From: Oscillospiraceae bacterium | GTDB lineage: Bacteria > Bacillota > Clostridia > Oscillospirales > Oscillospiraceae | Direction of reading: 5' to 3' | NCBI GenBank assembly: GCA_016296635.1 | Contig: JAEDIZ010000075.1 | Location: 1-10,492, forward strand | Length of the DNA: 10,492 nt | In this document: piece after piece, positions 1-5,549 of the stretch | How the letters are laid out: each line of letters opens with the position of its first letter | How positions within the stretch are numbered: the first letter of the stretch is position 1 | Notes under the pieces: generated by a model | What the model saw: only the letters and a program-made list of their open reading frames with translations | Database searches by the model: none | Told to the model about the DNA's origin: nothing | Translations under genes and position numbers: made by a program

Positions 1-6
1 AGCCAG

Positions 7-23
7 ACCGAGGCCGGTTTTTT
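7..23 (+). terminator. Possible short intrinsic terminator at the window edge
   Basis: ACCG, the loop AGGC and CGGT form a 4-bp stem with a tetraloop, extended by an A-T and a G-T pair, and a run of six T follows (18-23). The left arm may extend beyond the window. If real it ends a transcript entering from the left. The stem is short, so this is a weak call. Confidence 0.3.
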
Positions 24-133
24 GCGTTTTCGGAGTAAAAAAGCTACGCACCTTTTACTTCAATTTAACTGAGCAAAGTCGTCGGAAAAATTTAGCGGAG
101 GGTGGATTTGAACCTGTTTTCATAATAAATGTT

Positions 134-625
134 TTGTTTTTTAGAATACAATATGGTTATCCAGAAAATATTTTGAAAAACAAAAAATGCGTGTATTGGA
201 GAGCAGACGGCAAGGAGAAGCTCTGTGAGGTTTACAGTTTTGACAGTCTGGGCTCTTTTCTGTATTTTGATTTTTTCCGTGGACTGAGCCAGAGCTATAT
301 TCCCAAGCGCTGTGATCACTGTGGGAAGTACTTTTTACTGGAGGCCGGTAAATACAGCAGCTACTGTGAGCGGCCGCTCCGGGATGACCCGAGCAGGAGC
401 TGCCGGGATGTAGGTGCAAGGAAGAAGTATGATGACAAGTGCAAAACAGATCCGGTTTGGCTGGCCTACAACCGGGCTTACAAAGCGCACTACGCACGGT
501 ACATGAAAAAGAAAATGACCGTCCCTGAATTTGAGGAATGGTCACGGCAGGCAATTCAATGGAGAACCCAGGCGGAGGAAGGGAAGCTGGCACTGGATGT
601 GTACCAGCGGATGCTGAAAAAATAA
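134..625 (+). CDS. DUF6076-type zinc-finger-like protein, possibly 5'-truncated
   Basis: A 163-aa product from a TTG start, resembling the C-terminal part of DUF6076 proteins common in gut Clostridia (recalled, not searched). A CxxC knuckle (C60, C63) is followed by C78 and C90 in the pattern C-x2-C-x14-C-x11-C, with the phrase YCERP before the last Cys; this looks like a structural zinc site. The C-terminal half (about 100-163) is basic, helical and rich in Tyr, Arg and Lys. The function of the family is unknown. The start is uncertain: there is no convincing Shine-Dalgarno sequence, and the same frame stays open to the left edge (from base 2) through DNA that looks non-coding. Family members are often longer, as I recall, so the N-terminal part may have been lost. 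The gene is convergent with the reductase operon and probably unrelated to it. Confidence 0.6.
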   Translation: MFFRIQYGYPENILKNKKCVYWRADGKEKLCEVYSFDSLGSFLYFDFFRGLSQSYIPKRCDHCGKYFLLEAGKYSSYCERPLRDDPSRSCRDVGARKKYDDKCKTDPVWLAYNRAYKAHYARYMKKKMTVPEFEEWSRQAIQWRTQAEEGKLALDVYQRMLKK

Positions 626-628
626 AGC

Positions 629-664
629 AGAGTGCGGAGCGTTCGTCTGAACACCCCGCACTCT
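629..664. terminator. Bidirectional intrinsic terminator between convergent genes
   Basis: The 9-bp arms AGAGTGCGG (629-637) and CCGCACTCT (656-664) pair perfectly, and the loop holds an inner GTTC-gtct-GAAC hairpin (641-652). A T-rich tail follows on the + strand (TTCTTCTTTG), and on the - strand the hairpin is followed by GCTTTATTTTTT. It lies 3 nt past the DUF6076 stop and 136 nt past the last gene of the leftward operon, so it can end both transcripts. Confidence 0.85.
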
Positions 665-800
665 TTCTTCTTTGTTTTCAGCGGCGCAAATTTCAAGTCT
701 TTTGCCGCGCTTGTATTCGCTTCATTTCACTTCATATCTTTTGGGATTACAGTTTCTTTACCTCTCCTTCAGATTGAATACCGCCATGGCAAACAAGGGC
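665..800. other. 3' untranslated gap of the leftward operon
   Basis: This is the non-coding stretch between the 79-aa membrane gene and the shared terminator. It contains an imperfect inverted repeat (about 679-711, arms around GCGGC and GCCGC) without a T-tract. I see no gene, RNA or mobile element here. On the - strand, just past the TGA at 801, another frame reads EPLFAMAVFNLKER before a stop. That looks protein-like but has no start signal. Confidence 0.5.
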
Positions 801-1040
801 TCATTCGTCCCGGATTGGTTTCCACCAGGTAAAGCCATAAAGCAATGTGTGGACTGCCGTGTTCACTTGGGGAAGCCCCTTTTCGCAGGCCAGCTTCCTG
901 GAAATCAGGAGATACTCACCAAGGTGGGCACCCACAAGCAGAAGCAGAGGGATCACCGTGGCCTTGACCAAAGCGATCATTATCGCATAAAGCGCAAGCG
1001 CAATCCCCTGATGCTTGTCCTTGGGCAGATAGTCCTTCAC
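801..1040 (-). CDS. 79-aa membrane protein, TMEM254/DUF4499-like, translationally coupled
   Basis: A GTG start at 1040 overlaps the TGA of the upstream 178-aa gene (GTGA), with GGAGG about 10 nt before it; this is classic translational coupling. A longer 103-aa reading from 1112 only adds out-of-frame residues from the upstream gene. The product is hydrophobic at about 11-47 (two short or one long membrane segment), then has a basic stretch and an aromatic C-terminus ending GFTWWKPIRDE. The run AHLGE (38-42), a later KGL (54-56) and HTLLYGF (64-70) align by eye with the IHVGE, KGI and QTFFFG positions of TMEM254/DUF4499 as I recall them. That family is small and membrane-bound and has no clear biochemical role. 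I infer either a membrane anchor or scaffold for the operon's enzymes, or half of a two-part transporter with the 178-aa partner. The gene is real; the family assignment is tentative. Confidence 0.7.
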   Translation of the reverse strand: MKDYLPKDKHQGIALALYAIMIALVKATVIPLLLLVGAHLGEYLLISRKLACEKGLPQVNTAVHTLLYGFTWWKPIRDE

Positions 1041-1573
1041 TTTGCAGCCGCCTCCGCCTTGGTGACACTCTTGATTGCCAGGGTCTTCATGGGCTTCATC
1101 AGGAGAATGCAAACGCCGTTGAACACCAAGGAGCCGCCCACAAACACGCCGATAAACAGGGGGATATTACTCAAGAAAGCGTTCAGGTCGATGCAGGCGC
1201 AGGTCAGGTAAGCAAAGCCTACATTGTTGAGAACCTTGGGCGCATAGGGATGGGCCAGGATCAGCAGAGCCAGCACAAGCCCCAGGGGAACCAGGAAGCC
1301 AAAGAGGTCACCCAGAACGGGGGTCAGAGCGCCAACCGCCAAGAGAGTAAGTACCGTGAGTACCAGTCCCACCAGGCCGCCCAGCTCAACGGTCAAGAAG
1401 CGGTCCTTCACATCACCTTCCAGTGTGAACAGCATGATGTTGCTGATAAAGATGAGCCAACTGTATTCAAAGCCCACGACATGGATTATTGCGTTTGCAA
1501 TGATAATCCAAATCAGAAGGGATGAGCGAAAGTACAAAAGAAATTTCTTGGTTACTTTTTCTTCCAGAGTCAT
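1037..1573 (-). CDS. Polytopic membrane protein, 178 aa, unknown family
   Basis: ATG start with AGAAAGGAAG just upstream, 19 nt after the SDR2 stop and so in the same operon. Hydrophobic segments are visible at about 16-34, 38-52, 62-83, 90-107, 115-133 and 136-158, giving roughly five or six membrane passes. The N-terminus is short and charged (MTLEEKVTKK) and the C-terminal tail is Lys/Ala-rich (KSVTKAEAAAK), both probably cytoplasmic. Polar positions in the membrane include two Cys and an Asp at 125-129 (CACID). I do not recognise the family; it is vaguely like small DUF1097-type proteins, but I would not assign it. Tight coupling to the next 79-aa membrane gene suggests the two work as one complex, perhaps for uptake, export or membrane placement of the hydrophobic substrate of the reductases. 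Confidence 0.75.
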   Translation of the reverse strand: MTLEEKVTKKFLLYFRSSLLIWIIIANAIIHVVGFEYSWLIFISNIMLFTLEGDVKDRFLTVELGGLVGLVLTVLTLLAVGALTPVLGDLFGFLVPLGLVLALLILAHPYAPKVLNNVGFAYLTCACIDLNAFLSNIPLFIGVFVGGSLVFNGVCILLMKPMKTLAIKSVTKAEAAAK

Positions 1574-1592
1574 AATAAGCTTCCTTTCTATA

Positions 1593-2453
1593 TCAGTTCA
1601 ATGAATAGTAATCAACGGGGGCTACTTTTTCGGCCTCGAACACGCCCTGTTCGCAGAGAAGGCGTTCATACTTGGGGCTGTCATAGATATAGAACTGGTT
1701 CTTGCTCAAAGCGGTGAAAACGCTCTCTACTGCCTGCTCAACCGGGGCACCGTTATCCAACAGATACCGGTTGAAGGCAACCTGCTTGGCATAGGCCTCG
1801 GTGTGGTAGTATTCCTCGTCTTCCCCAATGGCAAAGCGCTGGGGGCGATGACGGTCCGTCAAGTGCATCTGGGTGTTGATATACCCAGGGCAGAAGACAG
1901 AAATATCAATGTCAGCCTTCTCGGCCCGCAGCTGCTTGTACAGGCATTCAGAGAGGGCAACGGCAGCATGCTTGGAGCTGAAGTAGGCCGGAGCACCGTT
2001 CATGGAAATCAGGCCGGCAATGGAACAGACATTGATGATCTGGCAATGACTGCCTTGGGCCCGCATCTGGGGCAGGAACTGCTGCATCATAAACCAGTGA
2101 GAGTATACATTGGTCTCATATACCCAGCGAATATCCTTCTCCGGGATATGCTCCACGTCGGACAGCGCGCTTACGCCCGCATTGTTGACCAGCACGTCAA
2201 CTCTGCCGAACTTCTCCATAACAGTGTCAAAAACCTTTTTGCAATCGTCAAGGACAGAGACATCTGCCTCAATCGCGAAAGCATTACAACCCAGGCCGCG
2301 AAGCTCCGCCGCGGCAGCTTCGGCCTCATCGCCATGGATATCCACAACCGCGACATCGGAACCGCGCTTGGCAAAGCCCAGGGCAAGGGTCTTCCCGATG
2401 CCGTTTGCGCCGCCGGTGACAACAACCTTTGCGTTTTCAAAGTCAGTAAACAT
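1593..2453 (-). CDS. SDR2: short-chain dehydrogenase/reductase, 286 aa
   Basis: A classical SDR with a Rossmann fold. The cofactor motif TGGANGIG is at 13-20. An acidic residue ends beta-2 (D38 in VVDIHG), which favours NAD(H) over NADP(H). NNAG is at 90-93, followed by the structural N115. The catalytic triad is S144, Y157 and K161 (YFSSK), with the expected 13-residue Ser-Tyr spacing. After the PGYINT loop comes HLTDRHRPQRFA (197-208), a signature shared with the other two SDRs here. Its C-terminus is longer and diverges from SDR1/SDR3 (YYSLN end), so it probably handles a different position or stereochemistry of the substrate. Likely reaction: reversible NAD(H)-dependent alcohol/ketone interconversion. 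The ATG has AAAAGGAG 8 nt upstream. It is third in the leftward operon, 86 nt after SDR1, and that gap holds a strong hairpin. The substrate is unknown. Confidence 0.9.
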   Translation of the reverse strand: MFTDFENAKVVVTGGANGIGKTLALGFAKRGSDVAVVDIHGDEAEAAAAELRGLGCNAFAIEADVSVLDDCKKVFDTVMEKFGRVDVLVNNAGVSALSDVEHIPEKDIRWVYETNVYSHWFMMQQFLPQMRAQGSHCQIINVCSIAGLISMNGAPAYFSSKHAAVALSECLYKQLRAEKADIDISVFCPGYINTQMHLTDRHRPQRFAIGEDEEYYHTEAYAKQVAFNRYLLDNGAPVEQAVESVFTALSKNQFYIYDSPKYERLLCEQGVFEAEKVAPVDYYSLN

Positions 2454-2496
2454 ATGCGTTTCTCCTTTTTACATCAAAATTACAGGCTTTTATTCC

Positions 2497-2524
2497 AGGA
2501 AGTGCTGATGGCTCAGCACTTCCT
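2497..2524. other. Perfect 12-bp hairpin inside the operon (T-tract on the + strand)
   Basis: AGGAAGTGCTGA (2497-2508) and TCAGCACTTCCT (2513-2524) pair perfectly across a TGGC tetraloop. The T-tract (2524-2528) follows only on the + strand. On the operon's own - strand the hairpin is preceded by A's and followed by TGGAATA. It therefore fits a terminator against + strand (antisense) transcription, or an mRNA-stabilising or processing hairpin between SDR1 and SDR2, rather than an operon terminator. It sits 43 nt upstream of the SDR2 start. Confidence 0.75.
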
Positions 2525-2539
2525 TTTTCATTTCTCTGA

Positions 2540-3379
2540 TCAGGGCTGGGGATTGATGCCAGAGGCCAGGCGCTGGATCCTGGGAACGGCTGCCACCTGA
2601 GACTCGGGATGGGTGAAGATGTAGAACTTCTCATCCTCAATGGCGGTGAATACGCACTCGCCCACGTACCAGTCGGGAATGCCGCTCATGACGCCGCGCT
2701 CGGAACGGACCTGGCCGGCCTTGTACTCCTCACTGGTGTAGTAAGGATCGTCATTCATGGCATAGCGCTCAGGACGGTGCAGGTCTGCCAGGTGAATGGT
2801 GGTCTTTACATAGGCGGGAACCAGGCAGTGAACATTGATGGGATAGTTGTTCGCCTTCATGGCCATGTAGACACTTTCGGAAGCAGAAACACCTGCGGCC
2901 TTGGTACAGAGATACATGGTGGCCGTGGAGCCGGTAATCAGGCCGGCGGTAGACTCAACATTGATAATCTCACAGGGGGTGCCCTGCTTGATCATCTGGG
3001 GAATGAACAGGTGCATGCCATAGATATGGCTAAGGAAGTTCAGTTCGGTGATCCAGTCGATGTCCTGCTTGGGCAGCTTCCAAATCGCGCCAGACACAGC
3101 ACAGCCTGCGTTGTTGACCAGAATATCCACATGGCCGAAGGTATCCAGTGTCAGCTGGAGCAGAGCCTGAATGTTTTCATAGATTGTGATATCTGCCACC
3201 TGCATCACACACTTGACACCCATGGCGTTGATTTCTTCGCAGGTTTTGGGGAGCTGCTCACCGTCAATGTCGTTCAGGACAACGTTCATGCCGCGTTTCG
3301 CGCCTTCGACAGCAATCGCACGGCCGATACCACGGGCGCCGCCTGTAACAACGATAACTTTATCTTTGAATTCTTTCAT
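2540..3379 (-). CDS. SDR1: short-chain dehydrogenase/reductase, 279 aa, paired with OYE1
   Basis: A classical SDR. TGGARGIG is at 12-19, acidic residues end beta-2 (D37, D39; NAD(H) preference inferred), NNAG is at 89-92, N114 is present, and the triad is S143, Y156 (YLCTK) and K160. The segment TTIHLADLHRPERYAMNDD (193-211) and the ending KFYIFTHPE are nearly the same as in SDR3, as is the N-terminus (MKxFKDKV). SDR1 and SDR3 are therefore close paralogues of identical length. The expected role is NADH-dependent reduction of a ketone, or oxidation of the alcohol, on the same molecule whose double bond OYE1 reduces; BaiA-type hydroxysteroid dehydrogenases and dihydrodaidzein reductases give the precedent. 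The start is supported by GGAAAGGAG 9 nt upstream. The gene lies 24 nt downstream of OYE1, clearly co-transcribed. The substrate cannot be told from the sequence. Confidence 0.92.
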   Translation of the reverse strand: MKEFKDKVIVVTGGARGIGRAIAVEGAKRGMNVVLNDIDGEQLPKTCEEINAMGVKCVMQVADITIYENIQALLQLTLDTFGHVDILVNNAGCAVSGAIWKLPKQDIDWITELNFLSHIYGMHLFIPQMIKQGTPCEIINVESTAGLITGSTATMYLCTKAAGVSASESVYMAMKANNYPINVHCLVPAYVKTTIHLADLHRPERYAMNDDPYYTSEEYKAGQVRSERGVMSGIPDWYVGECVFTAIEDEKFYIFTHPESQVAAVPRIQRLASGINPQP

Positions 3380-3403
3380 TGTTCGTAACTCCTTTCCTTA
3401 ACA

Positions 3404-5341
3404 TTAAAATACGAAGGCCTTATCGTAACCGGAGTGAGTAGCGTCGGGAATGTTGCCGGGATTCAGCGTGTCGCCTGCAACAGCAACCTTGTCAAAGGCA
3501 GCCTCGAACTCGTCGATGAGAGCGGTGTTGGGCTTGACACCCATGGCGATGACGCAGGCGTCGGCTTCCAGCTCAATATCGAATCCGCTGGCCAGACTGT
3601 TCATCACAACCGCGCCGTCCTTGACGCCCTTGAACACATGGCTGGTGATGATCTTGCCGCCATTCTTGGTGATGTGCGCAACAACCGCGTCGGTAACACT
3701 GCGGTACATGGCAGTTCCCACGGCGGGGGCCATCTCAATAACGGTAACCTCATTGTTACGGTCGCTCAGGAATTCGGCAGTCTCAAGGCCGGTCAGGCCG
3801 CCGCCGATGACAGCGATCTTCTTGCCGGTCAGCTCCACTTCGCCGCTGAGAACCTTATCATAGCTGATGGCCTTCTCAATGCCTTCCACAGGAGGAACAA
3901 TCTGCACGCCGCCGGCAGCCAGAATGACGCCATAAGCGCCCAGTTCTTTGACTGCTTCCACGGTGCCGGGGGTATTGAGACGGATCTCGATCCCCAGATC
4001 CTGGGCTTCCAGTGTCAGGGTCTCGATGAATTCCTCGATCATATGCTTGCAGGGGGGCTTGTCCGCCAGGTTCATGGCGCCGCCCACGCAGGAGGCCTTC
4101 TCAAACACTACAGGCTTAAAGCCGCGCTTTGCAAGGACGATGGCAGCCTGCAGGCCGGCAGGACCGGCGCCTACAACGGCGACCACGCGGCCGTCGCCGT
4201 TCTTGATGAGCTTATCATCGCCGCGGTAAGTTTCACGGCCCAGGACGGGGTTGACAGCGCATTCGATCGCGCGGCCAAGGCCAGCCATCTTGAAGCAGTT
4301 CATGCAGCCGATGCACTTGCGGACACGGGCATCATCGCCGGCCTTTGCCTTGTTGGAGAATTCGGGATCGCACAGGTTGCCACGGGCAACCGCCACGAAG
4401 TCGGACACGCCCTCTTCCAGAAGCTGCTCGGCAAAGGCAGGATGTTTGACGGTGTTGACGGCAATTACAGGGATGTGTACGCAGGCTTTGATATTCTTTG
4501 CAAAATCTTTCTTCCAGCCTTCCTCGAAGGTGAAAGGCTCAATGACGGACCAGCCGGACTCATAGGTGCCGCAGCTGATGTTCAGGGCAGCAACGCCGAT
4601 GCTCTCAAGGTAGCGGGCGATGTGCTGGCCTTCCGCCAGGTCGATGCCGTCATCCCAGAAATCCTTTGCATCCATACGCACGGAGATAGGGAAGTCAGCG
4701 CCACATGCGAAGCGAATGCTGACAACGATCTCGGTGAGGAAGCGCATGCGGTTGAAGAAGTCGCCGCCATACTTGTCGGTTCTCTTGTTGGTGTGGGGGG
4801 AGAGGAACTGGTTGACCAGATAGCCATGGGCAGCATGGATTTCAACGCCGTCAAAACCGGCGGTCTTTGCGATATATGCGCCCTTGACATACTTTTTGAC
4901 CATCTCTTCCACCTCTGCGGTGGTCATCTCCTTGGGAACAACGCCCACCAGCTTGCAGGGCACAGGAGAGGGCGCGATCACGGGATTGCCATGAAGGGTG
5001 TTGGGGAAAGCTTCGTTGCCGGGGTGGTGGAGCTGCAGGAACATCTTGGTGTCGTAGGCATGCACTCTGTCTACCATTCTGGTGAAGCTGGGGATCACAT
5101 TCAAGTCTGTGGCGCAGAGCTGGCAGGGCTGAGCCACACCGGAAAGCTCGTCCACACGGCACACTTCTGTTATAATGAGGCCGACGCCGCCCTTGGCACG
5201 TTCCTCATAGAATTTGGTGATTTCTTCAGACGCCTCGCCGGAAGCGGCGGCAAAACCGGTGCCCATGGGCGGCATGACTATGCGGTTCTTGAGAGTCAGC
5301 TTGCCGATTTTGCCTTTTTCAAAAAGCTTTTCGTATTTCAT
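3404..5341 (-). CDS. OYE1: NADH:flavin oxidoreductase (FMN, FAD, 4Fe-4S), BaiCD/enoate-reductase type, 645 aa
   Basis: This belongs to the 2,4-dienoyl-CoA reductase/trimethylamine dehydrogenase/BaiCD-BaiH group. The N-terminal TIM barrel (about 1-340) binds FMN; it has VMPPMGTG (22-29), QLHHPG (103-108) and the active-site HAAH (169-172) followed by GYLVNQFLSPHTNKRTD (173-189). The iron-sulfur loop is C343, C346, C349 and C361. Next comes an FAD domain with GAGPAG (391-396), then a nested NADH domain with GGGLTG (513-518), ending KAFVF. Electrons should pass NADH to FAD to 4Fe-4S to FMN to an activated C=C bond (enone or enoate), in the cytoplasm. The position after HHPG is Asn, where OYE2 has Arg. 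I chose the ATG at 5341: AGGAGG lies 6 nt upstream and the product matches OYE2 in length. An upstream start at 5407 adds 22 unmatched residues and would precede the predicted transcript start. It is first in the leftward operon. The substrate (steroid, bile acid, flavonoid or other) is not determinable. Confidence 0.92.
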   Translation of the reverse strand: MKYEKLFEKGKIGKLTLKNRIVMPPMGTGFAAASGEASEEITKFYEERAKGGVGLIITEVCRVDELSGVAQPCQLCATDLNVIPSFTRMVDRVHAYDTKMFLQLHHPGNEAFPNTLHGNPVIAPSPVPCKLVGVVPKEMTTAEVEEMVKKYVKGAYIAKTAGFDGVEIHAAHGYLVNQFLSPHTNKRTDKYGGDFFNRMRFLTEIVVSIRFACGADFPISVRMDAKDFWDDGIDLAEGQHIARYLESIGVAALNISCGTYESGWSVIEPFTFEEGWKKDFAKNIKACVHIPVIAVNTVKHPAFAEQLLEEGVSDFVAVARGNLCDPEFSNKAKAGDDARVRKCIGCMNCFKMAGLGRAIECAVNPVLGRETYRGDDKLIKNGDGRVVAVVGAGPAGLQAAIVLAKRGFKPVVFEKASCVGGAMNLADKPPCKHMIEEFIETLTLEAQDLGIEIRLNTPGTVEAVKELGAYGVILAAGGVQIVPPVEGIEKAISYDKVLSGEVELTGKKIAVIGGGLTGLETAEFLSDRNNEVTVIEMAPAVGTAMYRSVTDAVVAHITKNGGKIITSHVFKGVKDGAVVMNSLASGFDIELEADACVIAMGVKPNTALIDEFEAAFDKVAVAGDTLNPGNIPDATHSGYDKAFVF

Positions 5342-5401
5342 CGTTAACCTCCTGAAAAAAATTTTTTTGTTGAGCAGACCGCATTCGCGTCCCTCAAGTT
5401 C

Positions 5402-5467
5402 TGACAAAAAAATAACACCAAATTCCCGTTTTGTTAATGTGCCTGATGAATAGTTATTTCTCTGTCA
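5402..5467. promoter_or_regulatory. Operator-like inverted repeat with a shared -35 between OYE1 and the regulator
   Basis: TGACAAAAAAATAAC (5402-5416) and GTTATTTCTCTGTCA (5453-5467) are inverted copies matching at 13 of 15 positions. The symmetry centre (5434.5) falls exactly on the hexamer TGTTAA/TTAACA (5432-5437). This hexamer lies 17 bp from TATTTT on the left and 17 bp from TATTTC (5455-5460) on the right. The layout therefore looks like two divergent promoters sharing one -35, each -10 embedded in a box ending TTGTCA or CTGTCA. The box centres are 51 bp apart, about five helical turns. I infer binding by the adjacent PucR-type protein. Confidence 0.6.
5409..5437 (-). promoter_or_regulatory. 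Promoter of the leftward OYE1 operon
   Basis: On the - strand, -35 TTAACA (5437-5432) and -10 TATTTT (5414-5409) are separated by 17 bp, with an extended TGT directly before the -10. Transcription would start near 5402, giving a leader of about 60 nt that includes a symmetric A7T7 tract (5355-5368) just before the ribosome binding site. The -10 lies inside the TGTCA-ended box described for 5402-5467. Confidence 0.6.
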
Positions 5468-5500
5468 ATTGTGCGCTCAGTACAAACCGGCAGATTCCTG

Positions 5501-5529
5501 TTGCTTTTTCTGTGCACATGGCATAAAAT
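5501..5529 (+). promoter_or_regulatory. Alternative promoter candidate for the regulator gene
   Basis: TTGCTT (5501-5506), a 17-bp spacer and TAAAAT (5524-5529) form a reasonable sigma-A promoter. Its start point near 5536 would fall within the ribosome binding site (AAGGGGG, about 5534-5540) and leave only a 14-nt leader. The promoter at 5432-5460 may therefore be the main one, or both may be used. Confidence 0.4.
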
Positions 5530-5549
5530 TGTGAAGGGGGTGACAAACT

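Noticed and set aside
757..800. Protein-like frame EPLFAMAVFNLKER* just after the 79-aa stop (minus strand), suggesting a frameshifted longer protein
   Set aside because: It has no start signal and is very short, and the 79-aa product already ends in an aromatic tail plausible for the family. Reads or relatives would be needed to claim a frameshift.
1041..1112. Longer 103-aa version of the 79-aa membrane protein
   Set aside because: The added residues (rich in His, Gly and Glu) are the other-frame reading of the 178-aa gene. The GTG at 1040 has a GGAGG and the typical GTGA overlap.
801..5341. Identification as the bile-acid bai operon
   Set aside because: Only the OYE and SDR types are shared. 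Genes for the CoA ligase, CoA transferase, transporter BaiG and 7-alpha-dehydratase are not present in this window, so no bai symbols are given.
3434..5347. 637-aa open frame on the + strand across OYE1
   Set aside because: It is a shadow of OYE1, whose codon bias leaves the complement open. It has no ribosome binding site and no recognisable domain, while the minus strand encodes a complete textbook enzyme.
5342..5407. 22-residue N-terminal extension of OYE1
   Set aside because: The ATG at 5341 has AGGAGG 6 nt upstream and aligns with OYE2. The extension would start upstream of the predicted transcript start and overlaps the operator.
5463..5468. Perfect TTGACA on the minus strand as the -35 of the OYE1 promoter
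   Set aside because: No -10-like hexamer lies 16-19 bp downstream of it. TTAACA at 5437-5432 with TATTTT at 17 bp and an extended TG is better. TTGACA here is part of the inverted repeat.
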